Source of the DNA: JAAAPF01 sp964481035
GTDB lineage: Bacteria > Pseudomonadota > Alphaproteobacteria > Geminicoccales > Geminicoccaceae
Length of the DNA stretch: 5,537 bases
Direction of reading: 5' to 3'
Assembly (NCBI GenBank): GCA_964481035.1
Contig: CAYZSE010000164.1
Location: forward strand, 1 to 5,537
The translations under genes were made by a program, and so were the position numbers. Shown here piece after piece: positions 1-5,537 of the stretch. Position 1 is the stretch's first letter. Each line of letters opens with the position of its first letter. The notes under the pieces are model-generated. The model worked only from the letters and a program-made list of their open reading frames with translations, was not told the origin of the DNA and searched no databases.

Positions 1-302
1 GGCTCGGCGCGATCGGCGAGCGCGGCGCCCGCCAGCAACGGGCAAAGGCGCCCGCCCGGCGCTGCCCACACGCCGGCAGCGCCGGCGGGCGCCGACGACG
101 CGGGGTCGAAATCGCCGGCGGCGTCGAGCCACGCCGCCAGCAGGCTCGCGCCAGGCAGGCCGCGTGCCTCCAGCCAACGCACCGCCCAGCCGGCGTCGTC
201 GGCGAGCCCCCAAGGCCGTCCAGCCCCGCGCGCCGCCCGCAGCGCGAGGGCGCCGAGCTCGTTCAGTGACCCGTCGATGCTTCGCACGCGTCGTCGATCC
301 AT
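1..302 (-). CDS. DUF3726-like protein, N-terminal part (runs off left edge)
   Basis: An open minus-strand frame of about 100 codons continues past position 1, so the C-terminus is missing. Near the N-terminus it reads SLNELGALALRAARGAG and then RPWGLADDAGWAVRWLEARG. That block (an SLNE-type start, an AARGAG stretch, then PWGLA and AVRWL) matches my memory of the DUF3726 family, whose members are roughly 200 residues with no known function; no database search was possible. I chose the ATG at 300-302. A GTG at 285-287 in the same frame is an equally plausible start, because the conserved part begins only after it. Neither start has a strong ribosome binding site. Both overlap the end of the upstream gene (40 or 25 bp), which suggests translational coupling and a joint role with that protein. 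No signal peptide or membrane segment is visible in the part present. Confidence 0.72.
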   Translation of the reverse strand, partial: MDRRRVRSIDGSLNELGALALRAARGAGRPWGLADDAGWAVRWLEARGLPGASLLAAWLDAAGDFDPASSAPAGAAGVWAAPGGRLCPLLAGAALADRAE

Positions 303-1960
303 CCGTCGGCGTCCCGCCCGGCGAGGTCGTCCGGCAACGGTGCACCCTGAAAGAGCGTGTTGCGCAGCGTGTCGCCCGGGACGGGATCGAAACGTGTGGC
401 GCCGAAGAAAGCAAGCGTCGCGCGCAGCAGATCCAAGGGATCGGCTTCGGCGACGAGCGCGTCGTCGCGGATCTCCGCGTAGGGCCGATCCGCCGCGAGC
501 TGGGCCCGGCGTGCCGCGCGCCGGTGCTCCGGATGACGCAGCAGCACCTCGGCCAAAGCCGTCTCATCGGGCCAAAAGGCGAGCGCCTCGTGAAGCGCCC
601 GCGCATCGCGGCCGGGCGCGACGGGCAAAGCGCACACGTCGGCCATCGGCGCTCCATGGACGAGGTGCGGCTCGCCCGTTACCGGCGCCGCGCACCATGT
701 CCGCGCCGGCGCCGTGCAGTCATCGTCGTGGTCCAGCGCCCAGTCGTAGATGCGGGCGAGGATCGCGCGCACCTCGGCCACGCTCATGCGCCCGTCGACC
801 CGCCGTGCCCCGTCCTCGTCGGCGCTCATCGTCTCCGCGAGGTCGTCCACCAGCGCTCCGTGCGGCTCCAGCAGGAGGCTCACCAGCAGCTCCTGACCCT
901 CGAGGCCGCACGTCCGCTCGGCCCAGCGATAGAGCGCATCCCAGGGTCGCGGCTCGGCCATGCGGCCGCCGGCGATTTCCCGCGCGAGGCGGTCGAGGTC
1001 GCGGCGAAGGGCGTGCAGCCGCCGCTGCTGCGGTGGGTGCGTCGAGCGCCATGCGGCAACCAGCGTCCGCGCCTCGGCCAGCCGCCGGGCGAAAACGCCG
1101 CGCTCATCGGCGGTCGGCCGCTCCACCGCGCGCACGCGCGCGAGCGCCGTCTCGCGGGCCGTGACCCAGTTGTGCAAGAGCAGCGGGTGGTTGATGAGGA
1201 AGGGGGCGAGGCCAGGTCCGGTGGCATTGCCGACCCCGAGGCGGCGCCGCAACTCGGGCGCGAGCGAGGCCGCCGTCGCCTGCGTGCGCCGCCGCGCCAG
1301 GTGATCGACGAGGTCGAGGCCGAAGAGGCGGATAAGGTAGAGGGTCAGCATCTCGACCTGAAAGGGTGCGGCGAACTCCGGGCGATCGGACCAAAGCTCG
1401 CGATCGGCACAGCCGAACCTGCCGGAGCCGTAGACGGCAGTGGTGCGCAGGACGTACCCGACACGCTCGATCTCCGACGGGTCCGGCTGCCGGCCGGCGG
1501 CCAGGTGCTCCACGATGTGCGCGACGAGGCGTCCGGAACGGTTGGCCCGGGAGAGGCACAGCTCGCGAGCGGAGAGCCGCGCCGCGCTTTGCTGAGGCAC
1601 CTGTGCCGCGAGCCGCTCGAGGTCGTTGCCGTCGACCTCGCCGTCGACGAGGGCGAAGGTCGCGTCCCAGGCGTCGGCTGTCGGCGCGTCGCTGCGGGCG
1701 CCGACGTCCGGAGGGTGGCCGAACGCGACGAGGCTGTAGGCGTGCGCGCCGCGGGCGACCCGGTAGACGGCGACGCCCGCGCCGACGTCGTCGATGCGCC
1801 AGAGGGCGCAGGAGACCTGCCAGCGCTCGGCCGCCAGACGACGTACCAGCACCCGCGTGAACGAGAGCCGTGTGGGATGCGAGGCGCCGAGCCGGGCGAG
1901 CCCCATCACTTCCGCCGGCCGACGCTGGGCGACCGAGCCCGCTTGCACCCCGATACTCAT
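263..1960 (-). CDS. Uncharacterised conserved 565-aa protein, operon partner of DUF3726-like gene
   Basis: I do not recognise a named family or a catalytic signature. The predicted product is 565 residues, soluble-looking, rich in Arg, Ala and Leu, with no signal peptide and no convincing membrane helix. Segments that look constrained are LSARELCLSRANRSGRL (about 129-145), RTTAVYGSGRFG (172-183), RPEFAAPFQVEMLTLYLIR (193-211), LGVGNATGPGLAPFLINHP (241-259) and LFQGAPLPDDL (536-546). The Gly/Asn-rich GVGNATG stretch could be a ligand loop, but this is inference. Residues 411-415 form an acidic patch (HDDDC). The frame stays open upstream to 2659, but the ATG at 1958-1960 is preceded by GGGGAG at 1966-1971 with 5-nt spacing, and a TATACT box lies further upstream, so the longer start is rejected. 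The end overlaps the DUF3726-like gene. It diverges from the epimerase gene. That it is a real gene is well supported; its function is unknown. Confidence 0.85.
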   Translation of the reverse strand: MSIGVQAGSVAQRRPAEVMGLARLGASHPTRLSFTRVLVRRLAAERWQVSCALWRIDDVGAGVAVYRVARGAHAYSLVAFGHPPDVGARSDAPTADAWDATFALVDGEVDGNDLERLAAQVPQQSAARLSARELCLSRANRSGRLVAHIVEHLAAGRQPDPSEIERVGYVLRTTAVYGSGRFGCADRELWSDRPEFAAPFQVEMLTLYLIRLFGLDLVDHLARRRTQATAASLAPELRRRLGVGNATGPGLAPFLINHPLLLHNWVTARETALARVRAVERPTADERGVFARRLAEARTLVAAWRSTHPPQQRRLHALRRDLDRLAREIAGGRMAEPRPWDALYRWAERTCGLEGQELLVSLLLEPHGALVDDLAETMSADEDGARRVDGRMSVAEVRAILARIYDWALDHDDDCTAPARTWCAAPVTGEPHLVHGAPMADVCALPVAPGRDARALHEALAFWPDETALAEVLLRHPEHRRAARRAQLAADRPYAEIRDDALVAEADPLDLLRATLAFFGATRFDPVPGDTLRNTLFQGAPLPDDLAGRDADGWIDDACEASTGH

Positions 1961-1965
1961 GCGCA

Positions 1966-1971
1966 CTCCCC
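1966..1971 (-). promoter_or_regulatory. Ribosome binding site of the 565-aa gene
   Basis: On the minus strand this reads GGGGAG, 5 nt before the ATG at 1958-1960. It decides the start of the gene against the upstream in-frame extension, which would run antisense into the epimerase gene. Confidence 0.7.
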
Positions 1972-1996
1972 GCTGCCGACACCTTCTGGAACTTGA

Positions 1997-2025
1997 AGTA
2001 TAACCCGCCGGCACGTTGTCGCCAC
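1997..2025 (-). promoter_or_regulatory. Candidate promoter for the minus-strand pair
   Basis: On the minus strand, 1997-2002 reads TATACT, five of six bases of the sigma-70 -10 consensus, and it stands out as an AT patch in very GC-rich DNA. The -35 position 17 nt upstream (2020-2025, GTGGCG) matches the consensus poorly, so recognition would rest on the -10 box or an activator. Transcription would begin near 1990, leaving a leader of about 30 nt before the ATG at 1960, which contains the ribosome binding site. This is inferred from sequence only. Confidence 0.5.
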
Positions 2026-2086
2026 GGTACGAGCCGTTGCGGCATGACCGCACATCCATGCATGCGCGCTCGTCGGGCCGCGGACG

Positions 2087-2115
2087 TTGACAGGCGGCCG
2101 CCCGCATCCTCTTTG
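2087..2115 (+). promoter_or_regulatory. Candidate promoter for the epimerase gene
   Basis: A perfect TTGACA -35 hexamer sits at 2087-2092. The matching -10 position after 17 nt (2110-2115, TCTTTG) is weak. Transcription would start around 2120, about 20 nt before the ATG at 2141 and just ahead of the ribosome binding site. The minus-strand promoter box at 1997-2002 lies some 85 bp away, so the two promoters diverge without overlapping. Confidence 0.4.
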
Positions 2116-2128
2116 TCCGCGGCGATCC

Positions 2129-2134
2129 AAGGAG
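2129..2134 (+). promoter_or_regulatory. Ribosome binding site of the epimerase gene
   Basis: AAGGAG lies 6 nt before the ATG at 2141. It selects this start over an in-frame ATG at 2087, which would add 18 residues ahead of the Rossmann fold and would sit on the TTGACA box. Confidence 0.8.
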
Positions 2135-2140
2135 TGCTCG

Positions 2141-3154
2141 ATGGTCCAGCGAAACGATCCGGTGCTGATCACGGGGGCGGCGGGCTTCATCGGCTTTCAT
2201 CTCGCCCGCGCGCTCCTCGAACGTGGCATCGCCGTGGTGGGCGTGGACAACCTCACGCCGTACTACGATCCGACGCTCAAGGAGGCGCGGCTGGCCGAGC
2301 TGGGTCGGCAGAGCGGCTTCGACTTCCGGCGTCTGGACCTGGCGGATCGTGACGCGACGGCCGCTCTGTTCGCCGAGGTGCGGCCGGGCCGCGTCGTGCA
2401 CCTGGCGGCGCAGGCCGGGGTCCGCTACTCGATCAATCATCCTTTCGCCTATGTCGACAGCAACCTCGTCGGGACGATGGCGGTGCTCGAGGGCTGCCGT
2501 CATGCGGGCACCAGGCATCTCCTCTTCGCCTCGTCGAGCTCGGTCTACGGCGGCAACGCCAAGCTGCCGTTCTCCGAGCAGGACCCGGTCGACCACCCGG
2601 TGAGCCTCTACGCCGCCAGCAAACGGGCGAACGAGCTCATGGCCCACACCTACAGCCACCTCTACGGGCTGCCGGCGACGGGACTACGCTTTTTCACCGT
2701 GTACGGTCCCTGGGGTCGGCCCGACATGGCCTATTTCATCTTCGCCGAGGCGATCCGCGCGGGGCGGCCGATCAAGCTCTTCAACCACGGCGAGATGGCG
2801 CGCGACTTCACGTTTATCGATGATGTCGTCGAGGCATTGGTGCGCCTGCTCGACCGTGCCCCCGAGCCGGACGGAGCAGCGGCGGCGCCCGACCGCTCGA
2901 CGGCTCCCTTTCGCCTCTACAACATCGGCAACCACACACCGGTGCCCTTGCGCGACTTTTTGGCCATTTTGGAGAGTTGCCTCGGTGCCCGGGCGATCGT
3001 CGAGAACGCGCCGATGCAGCCGGGCGACGTGGTGGCGACCTTCGCCGACGTCCGCGCCCTCGAAGCGGCGGTCGACTTCGCGCCGCGGACCACGTTGCAC
3101 GACGGGCTCGCCGCCTTTGCCACGTGGTTCGACCGCTACTACGGCCGCGGTTGA
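2141..3154 (+). CDS. UDP-glucuronate 4-epimerase (NAD-dependent epimerase/dehydratase family)
   Basis: The 337-residue product is an extended short-chain dehydrogenase of the CapI/LpsL type. It would interconvert UDP-glucuronate and UDP-galacturonate in the cytoplasm, supplying galacturonate for lipopolysaccharide, capsule or exopolysaccharide. Visible signatures are the NAD-binding G12-A-A-G15-F-I-G18; D36 at the end of strand 2, which suits NAD rather than NADP; HLAAQAGVR at 87-95; SSSSVYG at 131-137 with the catalytic Ser; the Tyr-Lys pair Y157 and K161 (YAASK); the substrate-binding stretch RFFTVYGPWGRPDMA at 183-197; and RDFTFIDD at 221-228. Early PYYDP and the GPWGRPDMA stretch favour UDP-glucuronate over UDP-glucose epimerases. 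Length is normal for the family (about 335). A short Ala/Pro-rich insert (about 244-258, APEPDGAAAAPDRSTA) lies on a surface loop. No glycosyltransferase or other sugar-nucleotide gene is adjacent. A dTDP-glucose dehydratase or GalE is less likely. Confidence 0.93.
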   Translation: MVQRNDPVLITGAAGFIGFHLARALLERGIAVVGVDNLTPYYDPTLKEARLAELGRQSGFDFRRLDLADRDATAALFAEVRPGRVVHLAAQAGVRYSINHPFAYVDSNLVGTMAVLEGCRHAGTRHLLFASSSSVYGGNAKLPFSEQDPVDHPVSLYAASKRANELMAHTYSHLYGLPATGLRFFTVYGPWGRPDMAYFIFAEAIRAGRPIKLFNHGEMARDFTFIDDVVEALVRLLDRAPEPDGAAAAPDRSTAPFRLYNIGNHTPVPLRDFLAILESCLGARAIVENAPMQPGDVVATFADVRALEAAVDFAPRTTLHDGLAAFATWFDRYYGRG

Positions 3155-3330
3155 GGACAGGGGGCATGCCGCGCGCCGGTCCGCACGGGCTGCGCGCGAA
3201 GGCGTTGCTCGCCATGCACGTCGCCGTCTCCTCGGGCGACGACCGTCACCGCGGTGAAGACCTGGCGCGACCACCGGTAGGCGATGCCTGGCGCGCGCGT
3301 CGAGCGCGTTTCCCGGCCAGGTTGATCTTC

Positions 3331-3422
3331 ACCCATCCCGCACCCCCGCCCCGCCGCCCACGAGGTTACGCCGCCCACGAGGTTACGATGCCATGGGCGG
3401 CCGGGCGGGGATCGGGGATGGT
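3331..3422. repeat. Imperfect inverted repeat, possible bidirectional terminator or REP-like element
   Basis: The left arm at 3331-3360 is complementary to the right arm at 3394-3422. The inner 20 positions match at 17, and the outer part pairs after a one-base shift (ACCCATCCC against ACCATCCC). The loop of 33 nt is 3361-3393. Placed between two convergent genes, such a GC-rich hairpin could end transcription from both sides, but no T-run follows either arm, so it is not a classical intrinsic terminator. It could equally be one copy of a dispersed intergenic repeat. The structure is seen directly; the function is inference. Confidence 0.55.
3354..3387. repeat. Exact 17-bp tandem duplication (two copies)
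   Basis: CCGCCCACGAGGTTACG occurs at 3354-3370 and again, without spacing, at 3371-3387. The first seven bases of each unit (CCGCCCA) can pair with TGGGCGG at 3394-3400. The hairpin can therefore close on either copy, with a loop of 33 nt on the first or 16 nt on the second. This looks like a recent slippage duplication within the hairpin. Confidence 0.85.
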
Positions 3423-3496
3423 CAAGCAGTTCGGAGAACGCGTCGAGGGTGGCTTCGGCGCCACGGACCGTCCGCTCGCGACGCGGCCACCGCGCC

Positions 3497-4339
3497 TCAG
3501 ATCGCGGCCGAGCCTTCCAACGTCACCGAAGCGTCGACCTCCAGCCGACCGGTCTCGCCCGGTGCCAGCAGGGGCACCGCGTTCTGGCCGAACACGGGCT
3601 GGCGCATGAGCGGGTGCAGGCGCAGGCGCCGCAGCGCCGCGAGCGGCTGGTCGCCGTCCGGGGTGCCGGTCTCCTGGTCGATCGTCGTGACGACGCAACG
3701 CTCGCAGGACTTGACGAGCTCCATGACGAGGCCGTCGGCGACGAGCCGGCTGTGCTCGTCTTCGGCGTTCGCCGCGGCGCCGGTGAGCACGACATTGGGG
3801 CGGAACCGGCTCATCGGCACGGGAAAGGCGCCGAGCTCGACGAGCTTCTCGTCGAGCCAGACGAGCGTCGCCTCGTTGGTCACGAGGATCGGGTAGCCGT
3901 CGGCGAACGCCGTCTCGGCGCCCGGCGCGATCTGCGGATCGCAGGGGCGCGTCGTGTCGTCGGGGAAATGGACGAGGCGCACGCGGCGGCCGAGCAGCTC
4001 GCTCAGCGCCGTGTCGATGCGGCCGTCATAGGCCTCGGCCTCGACGGTGTCGCCCCACACCCGCACGGCCTCGCGCCGGCCGCTGCCGGCCTCGGGCGCC
4101 TCGAAGCGCTCGCCCTCGATCTGGAACCCGAGCGCGCCGTCGTGGTCGATCCAGGCGTGGATGCGGGCGAGCTGCGCGTACTCGCGCTGGGTGAGCACCC
4201 GGCCGGTGTCGGTGGCGACGGCCCAGCGCCGGTCGTGGGCGAGGCCCCTTCGGCTGACGACGCTCTCGGCGACCGGCACCGCGGCGCCGCCCTTGACGGG
4301 GTAGACGAAGAGGCCGCCGATGCGCGCCGTCGCCGCCAC
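3497..4339 (-). CDS. MOSC domain protein (YcbX/mARC type, probable molybdenum-cofactor reductase)
   Basis: The 280-residue product has the MOSC N-terminal beta-barrel domain (about 5-120, starting IGGLFVYPVKGG) and then the MOSC domain (about 125-275). Key stretches are RRGLAHDRRWAV at 30-41, YPILVTNEATLVWL at 149-162, MSRFRPNVVL at 176-185, and KSCERCVVTTIDQETG at 210-225. In mARC and YcbX a Cys of this C-x-x-C segment ligates molybdenum; here the pair is C212/C215, with C215 the likely ligand. Characterised relatives reduce N-hydroxylated bases and similar compounds. E. coli YcbX carries a fused C-terminal 2Fe-2S domain. This protein ends just after the MOSC domain, so it needs a separate electron donor. 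The start is GTG at 4337-4339: the only in-frame codons between it and the upstream gene's stop are GGT and GCG. A GAGG overlapping that stop lies 4 nt before the GTG, implying coupled translation. The substrate is unknown. Confidence 0.88.
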   Translation of the reverse strand: MAATARIGGLFVYPVKGGAAVPVAESVVSRRGLAHDRRWAVATDTGRVLTQREYAQLARIHAWIDHDGALGFQIEGERFEAPEAGSGRREAVRVWGDTVEAEAYDGRIDTALSELLGRRVRLVHFPDDTTRPCDPQIAPGAETAFADGYPILVTNEATLVWLDEKLVELGAFPVPMSRFRPNVVLTGAAANAEDEHSRLVADGLVMELVKSCERCVVTTIDQETGTPDGDQPLAALRRLRLHPLMRQPVFGQNAVPLLAPGETGRLEVDASVTLEGSAAI

Positions 4340-4345
4340 CGCACC

Positions 4346-5443
4346 TCAGCCCGTGAGGCTGCCGACGCGGGCGAGCGACTTGGGCGCGGCGATGCCGTAG
4401 GCCTTGAGCGCCGGCTCGAGGATGCGCTCCACCTCGGCCCGGCCGAGCTCGTCCATCAGCGCGCAGGGGGCCTTCTTGAGCTTGAGCGCCTCGCGCGCGC
4501 CGTGGTCGATGACCGCCGGCTCGGCGATCCCCTCGTCGAGCTCCTGCAGGGTCGGCAGGAAGTATCCCAGGCGCAGCTTGTCGGCGATGGCCGAGGCGCG
4601 CTCGGCCGGGACGTCGCCGGCCTCGCCGATCTCCCAGCTCGCATCCGCGTCGCCGGTCTCGGCCATCGACTTCGCCGGCGCGTAGAAGTCGCCGAGCGGG
4701 CCGAGGTTGCGGATGGCGTGCAGGTTGATGCGCGGCTTGATGAGGTTCATGACGAGGAAGGGGCCGGCAGCGGCGCCGAGCGCCTGCTGCGCCACCTTGT
4801 CGATCTCCGCCGTGGTGCCGAGCCCGGCGTCGAGAGCGCGCGCCGCCTCGTTGGTGTAGGGGCAGAAATAGCGGTTGATCGCGAAGCCGTACTGGTCCTT
4901 GCAGGGCAGCGGGTCCTTGCCGGTCGCCTTGCAGAAGTCGATGCCGGCCTGGAAGGTCGCGTCGCTCGTCGCCTCGCCCTTGACCACCTCGACGATCGGG
5001 TTGACCTGCGCCGGGCTGAAGTAGTGCAGGCCCAAGAACCGGCCGGGCGCGCTCATGTGGGCCTGCAGGTCGCTCACCTTGAGGCAGCTCGTGTTGGTGG
5101 CGACGACGCAGGCGGCGTCGACGACCTTCGAGAGCTCGTGGAAGACGTCGGCCTTGAGGTCGAAATCCTCGAACACCGCCTCGATCACGACCTCGCGGTC
5201 GGCGAGCTCGCAAATGCTGCTCACCCCGTGGATGCGCGCGGTGGCGGCCACGGCGTCGTCGGCGCTCATCCGGCCCTTGTCGACGGCGCGGCCGAAGAAG
5301 CTCTCCGCGAGACCCTTCGCCCTGGCGATCGCCTCGGCGTTGGCGTCGAGCAGCTTGACCTCGCAGCCGTGCTGCGCGCTCGCGACAGCGATCCCGGAGC
5401 CCATGGTTCCGGCACCGATGATGCCGATCTTGGTCAAAGCCAT
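4346..5443 (-). CDS. 3-hydroxyacyl-CoA dehydrogenase with two C-terminal HCDH domains
   Basis: The 365-residue product would oxidise L-3-hydroxyacyl-CoA to 3-ketoacyl-CoA with NAD, as in beta-oxidation or related acyl-CoA pathways, in the cytoplasm. The N-terminal Rossmann domain (about 4-183) has GIIGAGTMGSG with G10, G12 and G15; D33 for the adenosine ribose; VIEAVFED at 86-93; and NTSCL at 117-121. Catalytic S119, H140, E152 and N190 keep exactly the spacing known in human HADH (S137, H158, E170, N208). The first C-terminal domain begins GFAINRYFCPYTNEAARALDAG (186-207). A second, shorter domain-like repeat follows at about 286-350 (LGYFLPTLQELDEG, then CALMDELG), resembling the FadB/FadJ dehydrogenase half rather than the roughly 285-residue FadB2/HADH form. 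The ATG at 5441-5443 is chosen because AGGAG precedes it by 7 nt. The gene leads the unit with the MOSC gene. The exact acyl substrate cannot be told. Confidence 0.9.
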   Translation of the reverse strand: MALTKIGIIGAGTMGSGIAVASAQHGCEVKLLDANAEAIARAKGLAESFFGRAVDKGRMSADDAVAATARIHGVSSICELADREVVIEAVFEDFDLKADVFHELSKVVDAACVVATNTSCLKVSDLQAHMSAPGRFLGLHYFSPAQVNPIVEVVKGEATSDATFQAGIDFCKATGKDPLPCKDQYGFAINRYFCPYTNEAARALDAGLGTTAEIDKVAQQALGAAAGPFLVMNLIKPRINLHAIRNLGPLGDFYAPAKSMAETGDADASWEIGEAGDVPAERASAIADKLRLGYFLPTLQELDEGIAEPAVIDHGAREALKLKKAPCALMDELGRAEVERILEPALKAYGIAAPKSLARVGSLTG

Positions 5444-5450
5444 CGCGAAG

Positions 5451-5455
5451 CTCCT
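5451..5455 (-). promoter_or_regulatory. Ribosome binding site of the dehydrogenase gene
   Basis: On the minus strand this reads AGGAG, 7 nt before the ATG at 5443. It fixes the start directly ahead of the Rossmann fold and rules out the in-frame TTG at 5503, which would add a 20-residue unconserved leader. Confidence 0.8.
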
Positions 5456-5474
5456 GCCATGTTGCGCCGCACAC

Positions 5475-5503
5475 GGTGTCGGCGCCGCACGCGCCGCTGT
5501 CAA
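5475..5503 (-). promoter_or_regulatory. Candidate promoter for the dehydrogenase-MOSC unit
   Basis: On the minus strand TTGACA lies at 5498-5503, and 17 nt downstream the -10 position (5475-5480, GACACC) is weak. A start near 5468 would leave a leader of about 25 nt that holds the AGGAG site. The arrangement resembles that ahead of the epimerase gene: perfect -35, poor -10, short leader. The call rests mainly on the -35 box. Confidence 0.35.
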
Positions 5504-5537
5504 GCCGCGGCTGGGCGTGTAGGCTCGCGCCGCCTAG

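Larger units (their letters stand above)
3155..3496. other. Non-coding gap between convergent genes
   Basis: These 342 bases separate the 3' ends of the epimerase and MOSC genes. Short frames exist on both strands (for example an ATG at 3166 with GGACAGGGGG before it), but their products are Arg/Pro-rich, low in complexity and run into the MOSC gene antisense, so no gene is called. The only clear structure is the inverted repeat and the tandem 17-bp duplication at 3331-3422. No tRNA or other RNA gene was seen. Confidence 0.6.

Noticed and set aside
164..1996. A 610-codon open plus-strand frame
   Set aside because: It lies antisense to the 565-residue gene. The product is Arg/Pro/Gly-rich with no recognisable domain and no good ribosome binding site. 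Very high GC leaves such shadow frames open.
1104..2063. A 319-codon minus-strand frame overlapping the 565-residue gene
   Set aside because: It is a shadow in another frame, with an Arg/Gly/Ala-rich translation and no conserved block.
1961..2659. Upstream extension of the 565-residue frame to a start at 2659
   Set aside because: It would run antisense through the epimerase gene and the promoter region. The GGGGAG site before the ATG at 1958-1960 and the TATACT box support the shorter gene.
3139..3378. Small minus-strand frame of 79 codons in the gap
   Set aside because: It starts inside the duplicated repeat, overlaps the end of the epimerase antisense and has no recognisable motif or ribosome binding site.
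3166..3609. Small plus-strand frame after the epimerase with a purine-rich stretch before its ATG
   Set aside because: The product is low-complexity, crosses the inverted repeat and ends inside the MOSC gene antisense. No family resemblance was seen.
4026..5474. A 482-codon minus-strand frame across the dehydrogenase and MOSC genes
   Set aside because: It is the out-of-frame shadow of two genes with clear domains. The translation is dominated by Arg, Gly and Ala and has no motif.
5444..5503. Earlier TTG start for the dehydrogenase at 5503
   Set aside because: The TTG falls on the TTGACA promoter box, and the added 20 residues resemble no part of the family, whereas the ATG at 5443 has an AGGAG site at proper spacing.

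Overview
The window is very GC-rich (clearly above 65% by eye) and gene-dense. Its codon use is strongly G/C at third positions, and that is why long shadow frames lie open on both strands. The protein types fit a proteobacterium, most likely a high-GC alphaproteobacterium: a UDP-glucuronate 4-epimerase of the rhizobial/capsule type, an uncharacterised pair containing a DUF3726-like protein, and a MOSC/3-hydroxyacyl-CoA dehydrogenase pair. This placement is an inference from protein character; no rRNA or tRNA is present to fix it.

Layout. (1) Positions 1-1960, minus strand: an uncharacterised 565-residue soluble protein, followed in a 40-bp overlap by the start of a second gene that resembles the DUF3726 family and runs off the left edge. 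The two look translationally coupled. (2) Positions 1961-2140: a divergent 180-bp promoter region. It has a TATACT box serving the minus-strand pair and a TTGACA box plus a strong ribosome binding site serving the plus-strand gene. (3) Positions 2141-3154, plus strand: a complete NAD-dependent UDP-glucuronate 4-epimerase of 337 residues. (4) Positions 3155-3496: a non-coding gap between convergent genes, holding a large imperfect inverted repeat whose loop side carries an exact 17-bp tandem duplication. (5) Positions 3497-5443, minus strand: a two-gene unit in which a 3-hydroxyacyl-CoA dehydrogenase (365 residues) is followed 6 bp later, in the same frame, by a MOSC-domain protein (280 residues) of the YcbX/mARC type. 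(6) Positions 5444-5537: the leader of that unit, with a TTGACA box and a good ribosome binding site.

The three transcription units do not form one obvious pathway. The epimerase supplies UDP-galacturonate for surface polysaccharide but stands alone here. The dehydrogenase acts in acyl-CoA (beta-oxidation-like) metabolism, and its MOSC partner is a probable molybdenum-cofactor reductase. The least understood part is the 565-residue protein with its DUF3726-like partner. No mobile element, CRISPR array, tRNA, rRNA or phage gene was seen. Most of the window is ordinary chromosome, with a few points worth checking.
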